DNA of 26,475 nucleotides, from assembly GCA_052390035.1 (NCBI GenBank), contig JBQTHI010000106.1, forward strand, positions 1-26,475. The letters are read 5' to 3'. This document shows, piece after piece, positions 1-7,477 of the stretch (positions within the stretch are counted from its first letter, which is position 1; every line of letters starts with the position of its first letter). This DNA comes from JBQTHI01 sp052390035. GTDB lineage: Bacteria > Actinomycetota > Acidimicrobiia > Spongiisociales > ZC4RG35. The notes under the pieces are model-generated. The model ran no database searches, was not told the DNA's origin, and saw only the letters and a program-made list of their open reading frames with translations. Position numbers and translations under genes: made by a program.

Positions 1-78
1 GGATTGGAGGGAAACGATGTCACAGGTTGCATGCCGCGCACCATAGACCCGCTCCGGCGGGCCTTCCTAGCCTGAGCC

Positions 79-333
79 GTGATGGACCTGTTGTCTTGGC
101 TGGCCACGATCCTGGTGGGCATCGTCCTCGGACTCTTCTGCGCTCGCACCCCGAGGGAGCGCCCGGCCATCAGGGCTGCCTTCGCCCTCACCTCCTCCGT
201 CGGCGCAGTCACCTGGTTCCTCGCCGCGGATGCGATCGCAGGCCCGACGATGGCCGTTGGTGGAGCAATCGCCTTGCTCAGCTCATGGATTCGCCCGGCA
301 GGCAATGGCGATGAATCACACCCCAGCCGATGA
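79..333 (+). CDS. small hydrophobic membrane protein, hypothetical
   Basis: The 84-residue product has no family I recognise. It is hydrophobic for most of its length, with likely membrane segments at about residues 4-21, 33-55 and 56-71, and a short charged tail. Two start codons lie side by side (GTG at 79, ATG at 82) and the ATG is just as plausible. There is no clear ribosome binding site. It converges with the leftward membrane gene that ends at 338, with only four bases between them, and the first 78 bases of the window hold nothing else I can name. The membrane-like composition in a GC-rich frame supports coding, but an artefact is possible. Confidence 0.45.
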   Translation: MMDLLSWLATILVGIVLGLFCARTPRERPAIRAAFALTSSVGAVTWFLAADAIAGPTMAVGGAIALLSSWIRPAGNGDESHPSR

Positions 334-337
334 GCCG

Positions 338-715
338 TCAGCTCGATTTCGCCTCGATCCGTCCCCGACCGATGGGCGCCAAGAGCACGATGGCCACCAG
401 GATGACGAAAACAGCCAGCCTGAAGCCTTCGGGGACTAAGCGTGCGACTGCAACTGCGGCCACCAGCCCCAACAGGCCGATCAGATAGTCCCGACGGGAA
501 GCTCCGCCCGGATGACGGCGGATCACCGCTGCTACCGCCGCGGTAACAAGCAGTGCGGCCACCCAGAAGGGCCAGCCGCCCAGCATGGAGTCCACCACTG
601 AACGCCCCTGTTCCTGCCGTAGCGCCGAATAGGTGATGAGCGCCAGTCCCACGCCGGCTGCCGCCACCGCTCCGGCCAGCCTTAGGGTTACCCCGCTCCA
701 ATAACTCGCCATCAT
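338..715 (-). CDS. small integral membrane protein, hypothetical
   Basis: The 125-residue product is predicted to span the membrane about four times (near residues 9-29, 46-66, 77-91 and 96-113) and ends in a short basic tail. I do not recognise a named family. The start is one of two consecutive ATG codons (715 or 712) without a strong ribosome binding site. It lies 53 bases downstream of the cytochrome c gene on the same strand, so it may be the last gene of the leftward group formed by the DUF6529-like protein, the cytochrome c and this protein. A role beside those redox proteins is possible, but only by position. Confidence 0.6.
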   Translation of the reverse strand: MMASYWSGVTLRLAGAVAAAGVGLALITYSALRQEQGRSVVDSMLGGWPFWVAALLVTAAVAAVIRRHPGGASRRDYLIGLLGLVAAVAVARLVPEGFRLAVFVILVAIVLLAPIGRGRIEAKSS

Positions 716-768
716 TTGATTACCAAGCCACCATCAAGTGGTCCACTAGCGCCTCCTGCTGCGCATCG

Positions 769-1110
769 TCAGGTCCCCAACCGGGTGCGGGTGAACTCAA
801 CCACGGCTTCAATCTCGGCTGGTGTCAGCCGCCGGCCGAAAGCCGGCATCCCATCGCGACCGTTGGTTACAACCGCGATCTGCTCCGCCGGGTCAACAAA
901 CTTTTCAACCACTCGACCCGCCAGCACCGGACCGCGCAACCCCTCACCTTTCCCGCCGTGACACGAAGAGCAGCGGGCGGCGTAGATGCGAGCGCCATCG
1001 TCGGTCACCGGGTCGCCGGTCACGGGAGGCTGGGCGGAGAACAGCAAGTAAACCGTCCAGACGGTCGCCAGAACAGCAACGAGCTGTACGAAATCGACGA
1101 ATCTTTTCAC
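769..1110 (-). CDS. membrane-anchored monohaem c-type cytochrome
   Basis: This 113-residue protein has an uncleaved N-terminal membrane anchor (about residues 8-26) followed by one cytochrome c domain facing outside. The haem attachment motif CSSCH is at residues 47-51, and the likely distal ligand is Met88 in the segment GRDGMPAFG. The C-terminal helix (PAEIEAVVEF) is typical of small class I cytochromes c. The role is single-electron transfer at the outer face of the membrane; the partners are not shown. The start is GTG at 1110, directly after the stop codon of the upstream DUF6529-like gene with no gap, which suggests translational coupling and a joint redox unit. Confidence 0.9.
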   Translation of the reverse strand: MKRFVDFVQLVAVLATVWTVYLLFSAQPPVTGDPVTDDGARIYAARCSSCHGGKGEGLRGPVLAGRVVEKFVDPAEQIAVVTNGRDGMPAFGRRLTPAEIEAVVEFTRTRLGT

Positions 1111-1680
1111 CTAGAAGCCCGGGAACCCGACCGTGGTGAAGAACCATAAAGAGCTCGTCAACCAGAGGATCACGAGCGACGTGAAGACAGTTCCACCGAC
1201 GACCGGCAGGGTCCAGCCGGGAAGCCGTTTGGATCGCACCGCGGTCACCTTGACCAAAAAAGCGCCATAAAAGAAGCAGCCCACCAACGAATGGACGAAG
1301 CGTCGGGCCTGGGTCAGGTCTGGTTCGAACCCGATCGCCCACAGACAGTGATAGGCAACCGGCAGACTCGTTAGAAAGGCCAGCGTCCCCGAAAGACGGT
1401 GGACTTGGGGATACCAGGTCGGCAACTTGGCCGGCCAGGGGATCTTCCCCCACATTCGCAACGCCGTGAGCAGCTGCACAATGCCAAAGGTCAGCACCAG
1501 GGTCGCCATCCAGGCCTTGAACGACAAGGTTGATCCAAAGAAGACAGTGATGGTCTGCTGTCCCGCCGGGTCGTGATACCGCCCGTATGCGCCTAACGCC
1601 ACCGCCAAGGCGGCGCCGAGAAGAGCGAAGACCAACAAACGGGTTGACCGGCGGCCGGGCATCGGTTGGGTCTGGGCCAT
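1111..1680 (-). CDS. DUF6529-like polytopic membrane protein with possible haem-b histidines
   Basis: The 189-residue product has about five membrane helices and matches my memory of the DUF6529 family of actinobacteria, often found beside a small cytochrome c as here. Histidines at residues 94 (VHRLSG), 111 (AYHCLW) and 130 (VHSLVG) lie in or next to helices, an arrangement seen in cytochrome b561-like or ferric-reductase-like proteins; haem binding is inferred, not shown. I prefer the ATG at 1680 over an in-frame start at 1752 because the extra 24 residues are basic and do not resemble the family. The cytochrome c gene follows at once, so electron exchange between the two products is plausible. 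Confidence 0.75.
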   Translation of the reverse strand: MAQTQPMPGRRSTRLLVFALLGAALAVALGAYGRYHDPAGQQTITVFFGSTLSFKAWMATLVLTFGIVQLLTALRMWGKIPWPAKLPTWYPQVHRLSGTLAFLTSLPVAYHCLWAIGFEPDLTQARRFVHSLVGCFFYGAFLVKVTAVRSKRLPGWTLPVVGGTVFTSLVILWLTSSLWFFTTVGFPGF

Positions 1681-1770
1681 TGGCGGCCAGAGCCTAAAGC
1701 AGACGATCCGCCGGAGACTCGAATTCCTCCACCAGACCAGATCCGATGACATTCGGGAACCGGTCGCAGT

Positions 1771-1840
1771 GACGGTTGATGGCCCCGCTCATCACCGACG
1801 GTTGATGGCCCCGCTCATCACCAGCGCGGGGCCATCAACC
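1771..1840. repeat. 26-bp perfect tandem repeat plus one inverted arm (switchable hairpin)
   Basis: Two identical 26-base units (beginning GACGGTTGATGG) occupy 1771-1796 and 1797-1822. Immediately after, 1826-1840 is a perfect 15-base reverse complement of 1800-1814, and equally of 1774-1788 in the first unit. The single arm can therefore pair with either copy, giving a 15-bp stem with an 11-base loop or a longer alternative. No T tract follows on either strand. It lies between the leftward SLH/DUF3048 gene (ends at 1949) and the leftward DUF6529-like gene (starts at 1680), so it could act as a transcript end, a leader structure or a protein-binding site. Confidence 0.85.
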
Positions 1841-1948
1841 TGACCCAGCCCACCTCCCTGCGCCCACAAGACGAAGACACGTCGGTCCCGTTACACGGCG
1901 AAAGTCCCATTCGCGGAGAGCGTCAACGGCCCACTATGAGTGGCCGAT

Positions 1949-3571
1949 CTAGCGCCAGGTCACCGGTCGGTCGTCGGGAACTATCGAGATCCAGGGAACG
2001 CCGGGCGACACCACCAATTCAACCCCTCCTGACTCGAAGCGAAACCAGGAGGAGGCGTCGGATCGCGTCCAGGTTCCCTCAACCACCCGACCGTGGCTGA
2101 ACATCAATAGACGACCGTACCCAACTGTTTCCACCGCCGGCACAGACGAGCCCGGTACGCCCGCGGTAGGCGCCACCAGGTACCGACGACCAAAAATCAT
2201 GACAAGGGTCCTGGCCGCCACTTGACCAGTGTTCCCGGCCTCGTCCTGCCAGAGATGGGTGACTCCCTTGATGCCGCGGAGGTACTTGACCCCATCCCAA
2301 TCCCAGGTCACCTGGATCGGGCTCGACCACGAAACATTGATGCTGGTCGCCTTCGGCGCCGCCCAATCCTGGAACGACCCGAACCGAAACATGTCAGGTG
2401 GAGCGGCGTTGGCGTAACCCCTCCGGTTGGCCTCGGCCCGTACTGCGATGGTGTTGGTGTATAGGTTGTGTGGTGCTCGCCTCGTCGGAATCCTCCACAT
2501 CACGGGCGGTTGGACTTCGTTCTCGCGGATGATCGACACCCCCTCCGCAGCCACTTGGTCAGCGATCCAGGGTTGAGCGCCACTTATCACCATGGCAGCG
2601 CCGAGTGGAACCAGGACGGCATCGGTCGGCCGTGCCGATCGGACCGGCCCGACATACGTGAGGTCGGTCTGATGAAAGAGTCCCACTAAACGCGTCAGAT
2701 CGTCCTCGACCGGAATCTCGATCACCGCATCGGCGGCCTGGAGGCCGGACTGCGGCCGAGCGGCGGATGCATTGTCGATCTTGACCGCGACCATCCGCCG
2801 GCTGACAGCAAACCCGTTCCCCACTGGCAGCCCATTGAGTGGGCCGTAACGAGGCGGAGGCGCAATCGGGGTGAGGTGGAACGCCCGGACCAGGAAAAGC
2901 GCCATCTGTTGGCGCAGGACCGGGTGTTGCGGACAGAAGCGATCGGCGGCACATCCGACGGTTATCCCTTCGGCTCTTATCGCTTCGACCGACGGGGCGT
3001 ACCAATCTCCGACTGCCACATCGGAAAACGTCGCCCCGGGAGCGGCTGGTTTCAGCTGGAGCGCCCGCGCCAACAACGCCGCCATCTCGGCTCTGGTGAC
3101 GGCTTGAGCGGGCCGATAGGTGCCATCCGGATAGCCGGCGATGATGCCTCGATCGTGGAGAGTCGCGACGTATCCGGTGAAGTACGCCTCGGCGGGGATG
3201 TCGGGGAAGGCAGTCGGAGCGGTGGAGGGTTCCATGCCTAAAGCTCGGCCAATGAAGACAGCCATCTGTCCACGAGTCACCGACTGGTCGGGGCAGAAGG
3301 TCGAAGGCCCACAGCCGTGCGTAATGCCGTCTGCGAACAAGGCCTCGATCGAAGCCTCGGCGGCGAGGGTGTCATCGTCCAGGAACGAACCGCCCGGTGG
3401 GAGGGGCGGTACTTGGGCAATGGCAGCAATGCTCGCGCCGTGCAGCCCGACAACCAGAAGGATGCTGGCGAAAGCCCGAGTCCCTCTCTGGTGCTTTGGG
3501 CGTGCCACCGAGTTCAAGCTAACGACACAGCCGTTGAAAAACTCTTCCGGAGCCTGTTTCGGCGCGACCAT
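1949..3571 (-). CDS. secreted SLH-repeat and DUF3048 (YerB-type) protein
   Basis: The 540-residue product has a signal-peptide-like hydrophobic stretch (about residues 33-53). Three SLH repeats follow at about 71-113, 120-173 and 180-233, with patterns such as GQMAVFIGRAL and AEMAALLARAL. The C-terminal half is a DUF3048 protein (N-terminal part about 250-390, C-terminal part about 420-535). SLH repeats usually hold proteins to cell-wall polymers; DUF3048 has no established function. Repeats 1 and 3 each carry a Cys pair (GCGPSTFC, GCAADRFC), perhaps disulfides. The ATG at 3571 puts 32 residues before the hydrophobic segment and has no good ribosome binding site, so a GTG near residue 17 or 22 is a likely alternative start. 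Confidence 0.88.
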   Translation of the reverse strand: MVAPKQAPEEFFNGCVVSLNSVARPKHQRGTRAFASILLVVGLHGASIAAIAQVPPLPPGGSFLDDDTLAAEASIEALFADGITHGCGPSTFCPDQSVTRGQMAVFIGRALGMEPSTAPTAFPDIPAEAYFTGYVATLHDRGIIAGYPDGTYRPAQAVTRAEMAALLARALQLKPAAPGATFSDVAVGDWYAPSVEAIRAEGITVGCAADRFCPQHPVLRQQMALFLVRAFHLTPIAPPPRYGPLNGLPVGNGFAVSRRMVAVKIDNASAARPQSGLQAADAVIEIPVEDDLTRLVGLFHQTDLTYVGPVRSARPTDAVLVPLGAAMVISGAQPWIADQVAAEGVSIIRENEVQPPVMWRIPTRRAPHNLYTNTIAVRAEANRRGYANAAPPDMFRFGSFQDWAAPKATSINVSWSSPIQVTWDWDGVKYLRGIKGVTHLWQDEAGNTGQVAARTLVMIFGRRYLVAPTAGVPGSSVPAVETVGYGRLLMFSHGRVVEGTWTRSDASSWFRFESGGVELVVSPGVPWISIVPDDRPVTWR

Positions 3572-3710
3572 CGAGTGGTGAGAGACTCAAACGAGCCAAC
3601 GTTGTGCTCGATCGCCAGGCATAGTGTCAACCTGCGTCCCAGTTTGAAGGGATTCGTTAATGACCTTACCGGTCAGAGAGGCGCTCAGAAGGGCTCGGTA
3701 GGAGGCACAG

Positions 3711-4109
3711 ATGTACATCATCGACAGACACTTTGCAGCGGAAAACGCCCACGACGTGCAGGCTACCCTCGACACCTACACCGATGACATCGTTTGGGAC
3801 GATGTCACCCACCCTGATGCTCCATTTCACGGGAAAGAGCAGGTAGCGGCGGTCTACACGTCGATTCTCGACGCCATCCCGGACGTGGTTCTGACTTCGG
3901 TCAAACAATTCACCGGGGAGGACGGCCGGTACCTGGTGGACGAGTCGATTCTCACCGGCCATGTCCACGGGGAGTGGGCCGGAATGAAAGGTGAGGGTGC
4001 ACCGGTTCGGGTTCGGATCCTGCATATCTTCGAACTGCGAGATGGGCTGATATGTTACGAGAACGCTTGGTTCGACGCCGCTGCGGTGCAACGACAAATC
4101 CTCGAGTGA
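3711..4109 (+). CDS. SnoaL/NTF2-like fold protein
   Basis: The 132-residue product fits the compact NTF2-like fold used by SnoaL-type cyclases, ketosteroid isomerase relatives and many uncharacterised proteins. Typical features are the N-terminal helix with FAAENAHDVQATLDTYTDD, the IVWDD strand, a GKEQVAAVY helix and the C-terminal strand pair ending ENAWFDAAAV. The family covers isomerases, cyclases and non-enzymatic ligand binders, so no reaction can be assigned. A strong ribosome binding site (GGTAGGAGG, 3697-3705) five bases before the ATG fixes the start. It stands alone between leftward genes on both sides and appears to be a single transcription unit. Confidence 0.82.
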   Translation: MYIIDRHFAAENAHDVQATLDTYTDDIVWDDVTHPDAPFHGKEQVAAVYTSILDAIPDVVLTSVKQFTGEDGRYLVDESILTGHVHGEWAGMKGEGAPVRVRILHIFELRDGLICYENAWFDAAAVQRQILE

Positions 4110-4142
4110 AAACCATCGACTCGCTGACCCCGAGGCGCCGTC

Positions 4143-4793
4143 TCAGAGAGGGGTGGCTCTCCCATCGGCATCGCGCCCCACCACGAACCAGACGGCACAA
4201 ACCGGCTGGTCGCCCTTGTTGAACAGACGATGAGGAAGGGTGGAATCGAATGCGATCGAGTCGCCGGAACTCAACTCGTACTCCTGAAATCCGATCTCGA
4301 TTCCGAGAGTTCCCGATATCACATAGCCGTACTCGCGGCCGTGATGACGCATGAGAGAGGCATCAGCGGTGGACGCGCCACCCACCTCGTAGGTGGCATA
4401 CAGAAAGTCGACTCCGTCCTCAGAAGTGGCGGTGAGCTCCTCCCACCTCACCCCCGACGCCAAGTCAATCGATTGTCGGTCTTCGGGATGAACCAGCGGG
4501 CTGACGACCCTTTCGGTAGGGGAACGGTGATTCCCATCTCGGTAGTCCTCGCCTCTTATCACCCGGTCGAGGGAGAGGTTCAGCTCGGTGACAATTGCGT
4601 AAAGCGTGCCGACAGACGGCTTCGACAGCCCGCTCTCTAGCTGAGAGATCATGCTGGCGGACAGGCCAAGTCGACGGGCCAGCTCTCGTTGGCTTATCCC
4701 AGCCTTGGTCCTCTCCTCGCGGAGCCGGTCCCCAATCCCCTCAAGGTCGTCGTGGAACCCCGCTCGTTGTCGCTCACTCACGTCAGCATCCAA
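4143..4793 (-). CDS. XRE-family regulator with C-terminal cupin domain
   Basis: The 216-residue product is a transcriptional regulator of the HTH_3-cupin type (PuuR-like architecture). The helix-turn-helix covers about residues 20-75, with ISQRELARRLGLSASMISQL as recognition region. The cupin is at about 115-205, with candidate ligand residues His150, His151, Glu154 and His188. Such proteins usually sense a small molecule through the cupin and control adjacent catabolic or transport genes. Its start overlaps the 3' end of the upstream SDR gene by 16 bases, so the two are one leftward operon, divergent from the large catabolic operon beginning at 5651. It is the best candidate for the local regulator. 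Confidence 0.92.
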   Translation of the reverse strand: MDADVSERQRAGFHDDLEGIGDRLREERTKAGISQRELARRLGLSASMISQLESGLSKPSVGTLYAIVTELNLSLDRVIRGEDYRDGNHRSPTERVVSPLVHPEDRQSIDLASGVRWEELTATSEDGVDFLYATYEVGGASTADASLMRHHGREYGYVISGTLGIEIGFQEYELSSGDSIAFDSTLPHRLFNKGDQPVCAVWFVVGRDADGRATPL

Positions 4794-5470
4794 CCGCCGT
4801 CGACGTAGAGGTTGACCCCGTTCACCGCCGAGTTCTCCAAAAGGAAAACGGTAGCGTCGACGACATCCTCCATGGTCACCAGCCTCCCGGTGGGGGTTCG
4901 CTGGCGAATGGTGTCGAGTGGCTTGTCCTTCCAGAACGGGCTGTCCCCGACGATTCCTGGGTGAATTGCGTTGAAACGGACGGGGGCAAGCTCGATGGCG
5001 AGGGTTCGAATCAGTGCGCTGACGCCGCCGTTTACCGTCGTCACAGTGGTTGAGCCCGGGTACGGGCGGTCCTTGGCGCGTCCACCGAAGAGAACAACTG
5101 AACTGTCGTCATGGAGCCGGCCAAACAGAGCGTGGATGGTGGCCGTGTAGCCGACAAGCTTCATCGTTGTTACGTAGACGGCCCTCTCGATGGTGTAGCC
5201 ACGCACAGGATTGTTGTCCCGGTCGATTGCCGCCAGAACCAGCCGTGACACGGGCCCTACGCCTTCGAGGGCAGGGGCGATCGACTCTGGCTTGCCGAGG
5301 TCGAAACCTAAACCGCTTGCACCAGGGCCGATTTCGTTGGCTACTCCGGTGGCACGTTCTTTGTCGCGACCGGTCACGACCACCTGCTTGCCTTGTCGCT
5401 GGTAGTGACGGGCGACCTCCAGACCTAACCCGGCGGTACCTCCAACGATGAGCACGGATCCGTCTGACAT
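4778..5470 (-). CDS. atypical SDR-family protein lacking the catalytic Tyr-Lys pair
   Basis: The 230-residue product has the Rossmann start of short-chain dehydrogenases (VGGTAGLG, residues 9-16) and the usual C-terminal end (LYVDGGWM). When the conserved helix RTLAIELAP is lined up with classical SDRs, the YxxxK positions are Val143 and Asn147 (VTTVN), and no Ser sits at the third catalytic position. This fits a known group of atypical SDRs; whether it is a dehydrogenase is unclear. I place the start at the ATG at 5470, preceded by AAGGAG about ten bases upstream, rather than at 5569. It is the first gene of the leftward unit with the regulator. Confidence 0.88.
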   Translation of the reverse strand: MSDGSVLIVGGTAGLGLEVARHYQRQGKQVVVTGRDKERATGVANEIGPGASGLGFDLGKPESIAPALEGVGPVSRLVLAAIDRDNNPVRGYTIERAVYVTTMKLVGYTATIHALFGRLHDDSSVVLFGGRAKDRPYPGSTTVTTVNGGVSALIRTLAIELAPVRFNAIHPGIVGDSPFWKDKPLDTIRQRTPTGRLVTMEDVVDATVFLLENSAVNGVNLYVDGGWMLT

Positions 5471-5650
5471 TGGGGGGCAGCTCCTTGGTTGCTCGGCGCC
5501 GAGAATAACGCGGGCCCCGAATGGCGTGCAGTGGGGCTGAACGGTGAGGCTGATGCGTATCGGCCACACGATGGGCGAGGACCTTCGGCCGCCACGTGAC
5601 GAAGTAAATGTGATGCCTCTGGTCGAGCTGAACTTCTTTCGTTTTGTGTA
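5471..5650. promoter_or_regulatory. divergent intergenic control region
   Basis: This 180-base gap separates the leftward SDR-regulator pair from the rightward catabolic operon, so it must hold promoters for both or lie beside them. I see a perfect palindrome at 5492-5503 and, on the minus strand just upstream of it, TATTCT as a weak -10 match; no convincing -35 is visible. On the plus side the sequence before 5651 is AT-richer than its surroundings, without a clear consensus promoter or Shine-Dalgarno sequence. Promoter positions are therefore not assigned. Confidence 0.5.
5492..5503. promoter_or_regulatory. 12-bp perfect palindrome, possible operator
   Basis: CTCGGCGCCGAG is a perfect inverted repeat, 22 bases upstream of the SDR start and next to a weak minus-strand -10-like sequence. 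An XRE regulator encoded by the same divergent unit could bind here. GC-rich genomes make such palindromes by chance fairly often, and I did not find a second copy near the rightward start. Confidence 0.35.
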
Positions 5651-6553
5651 GTGTCACTTATCGTGAGCGACCCTGGTCGACGAGTGGCAGTGATCGGCCT
5701 CGGTCGCATGGGGAGCGCGATGGCCCGCCGCTTCCATGAAGCCGGGGAGGCTCTCGTCCTCTGGAATCGGGACGGATCGAAGGCCGAAGCCGTAGCGGGA
5801 GGCATGAGAGCGAGCGTTGCTTCAACAGCTGCCGAGGCAGCCCGCCAGGCCGAAATAGTCGTGACCAGCCTTGCCGATGACGCGGCTTTGAAGTCGGTTT
5901 ACCTGGGCACCGGGGGCGTGGTCGAAGGTATTCGTCGGGGGTCGCTGGCGGTCGATACCAGCACGGTCGATCCCCAGACCATCCTTGAAGTAGGAAAGGC
6001 GGTCGACTCCAAGGAAGCGGGATTTCTCGACTGTCCGGTCTCGGGCAGTGTTTCTTCCGTCGAGGCGGGAACGCTGACAATCATGGCGGGCGGTGATGCG
6101 GACCTGATCGCCAGGGCCGAGCCGCTTCTCACGTCGATAGCCAAGCGGGTGATACCCGTTGGGCCGCGAGGAGCCGGCGCTGCCTGCAAACTTGCAGTCA
6201 ACAGCCTGGTCCATGGTCTCAACTTGGCGCTCTCAGAAGCTCTGGTGCTTGCAGAGAGGGCGGGTGTGGAGCGGGAAATCGCGTACGAGGTGTTCGCCAG
6301 CGGTGCCGGCGGGGCGCCTTTTGTCCACTACAAGCGGGACGCATATCTCGATCCGGAGTCAGCGGTTGTCGCTTTCACTCTTGATCTGGTTGCCAAGGAC
6401 CTCGAGTTGATAACTGGCCTCGGCGAGAGGTTAGGTGCATCCATGCACCAAGCCGAGATCGGCCTCGATATCGTCAGGCGCGCGATCAAAAACGGCATGG
6501 GTGCCCGCGATCTCAGCGCGATCGCCGTCTTCCTCAGGGGAGAGGGGGGCTGA
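5651..6553 (+). CDS. 3-hydroxyisobutyrate dehydrogenase-family NAD(P)-dependent oxidoreductase
   Basis: The 300-residue product has the beta-hydroxyacid dehydrogenase layout. A Rossmann domain carries the nucleotide loop GLGRMG (residues 16-21), the substrate loop is DCPVSGSVSSVEAG (127-140), and the catalytic Lys is at 180 in CKLAVNS, with the helical dimerisation domain after it. The family oxidises short beta-hydroxyacids to semialdehydes or reduces aldehydes; the substrate is not predictable. The start is GTG at 5651 or 5663, neither with a clear ribosome binding site. It is the first gene of the large rightward operon; its stop TGA overlaps the ATG of the bicupin gene by one base. Confidence 0.9.
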   Translation: MSLIVSDPGRRVAVIGLGRMGSAMARRFHEAGEALVLWNRDGSKAEAVAGGMRASVASTAAEAARQAEIVVTSLADDAALKSVYLGTGGVVEGIRRGSLAVDTSTVDPQTILEVGKAVDSKEAGFLDCPVSGSVSSVEAGTLTIMAGGDADLIARAEPLLTSIAKRVIPVGPRGAGAACKLAVNSLVHGLNLALSEALVLAERAGVEREIAYEVFASGAGGAPFVHYKRDAYLDPESAVVAFTLDLVAKDLELITGLGERLGASMHQAEIGLDIVRRAIKNGMGARDLSAIAVFLRGEGG

Positions 6554-7467
6554 TGGCCGAACATACCGTCAAGAGTGCAAGAGACCTCGGATTTTCGACG
6601 CCCATCGAGTTTTCCGACCGCAGCATCGGATACACGGGCGTCTCCATAGTTGACGAAAAGTGCGGGGCCGTGCTGATGGGTCTTCGCATGTCGAGGCTCG
6701 ACCCGGGCGGGCAGGTGGACAGTCACATACATTCTTTCGAGGAGTCGATCTACGTCATTGACGGGCACCTGGTCGTGGACACACCTGAAGGCAGTTCTGA
6801 GTTGACCTACGGCGATTACGCGTTACTGCCCGTAGGAGTCACCCACGCGTTCAGAAACACCTCAGCCGCACCCACCTCGTTTGCCGAGATGAAGGCACCC
6901 TTGCCACGAGAGCGGTTCGCCTTCGACACCCAATTCCCCGGCCCCCTTTCGCCCGGGGTCGCATCGAGGATCGACGTCCGTGATCCGCGCAACCGCTCGT
7001 TCGGGCACATCGATGCGAAGTCGTTGGATCCCGCGATGCAGACTCAGGATCGCCTGGCCGTGAGCGCCAGCATGCGCACCGCCTTGCTGGTCTACAGCGG
7101 GATCAGCGTGAAGATGATGATCGACTCCGACCTGGGTGCCGACCTCTCGACGATGTTCATGGTGCAGTACGAATTGAAGGGGTTCGCCGGGCCTCACGAC
7201 CATCCACTCGAGGAGGCCTATTTGATACTCGAAGGGGAGGTCGAAGCCAGCTTCGACGGCGAGACTTACGAGCTCGGGCCGGGCGACGTCGCTTGGGCGG
7301 GTGTGGGCTGCGTACACGCGTTCCGCAACATCGGCCGGAGCCGAGTCCGGTGGCTAGAGACCCAAGCGCCCCAGCCTCCGCCGCGACACTCGTACCGGTT
7401 CGCCCGCGACTGGTCTTATCTCGAATCGGCCCTGGCAAAAGAACAGGACCAGGCAGGCAACAGATAG
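6553..7467 (+). CDS. bicupin protein with two complete metal-binding sites
   Basis: The 304-residue product carries two cupin domains. The first (about residues 35-115) has candidate ligands His58, His60, Glu64 and His98; the second (about 190-270) has His215, His217, Glu221 and His255. Both follow the GX5HXHX3E plus distal His pattern, so two metal sites are likely. Known bicupins include ureidoglycine aminohydrolases, dioxygenases, decarboxylases and isomerases. The overall shape recalls (S)-ureidoglycine aminohydrolase, but I cannot assign the reaction. A purine-rich Shine-Dalgarno-like run lies before the ATG, which overlaps the previous stop. The next gene follows after ten bases. Confidence 0.85.
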   Translation: MAEHTVKSARDLGFSTPIEFSDRSIGYTGVSIVDEKCGAVLMGLRMSRLDPGGQVDSHIHSFEESIYVIDGHLVVDTPEGSSELTYGDYALLPVGVTHAFRNTSAAPTSFAEMKAPLPRERFAFDTQFPGPLSPGVASRIDVRDPRNRSFGHIDAKSLDPAMQTQDRLAVSASMRTALLVYSGISVKMMIDSDLGADLSTMFMVQYELKGFAGPHDHPLEEAYLILEGEVEASFDGETYELGPGDVAWAGVGCVHAFRNIGRSRVRWLETQAPQPPPRHSYRFARDWSYLESALAKEQDQAGNR

Positions 7468-7477
7468 GAGACAGAAC

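Noticed and set aside
1316..1332. tRNA T-loop-like GGTTCGAACCC
   Set aside because: It lies within the DUF6529-like coding region and no cloverleaf arms can be drawn around it.
5654..5666. TCAC-N5-GTGA half-site pair at the start of the hydroxyacid dehydrogenase gene
   Set aside because: Four-base arms are too short to distinguish from chance, and they fall inside the likely coding start.
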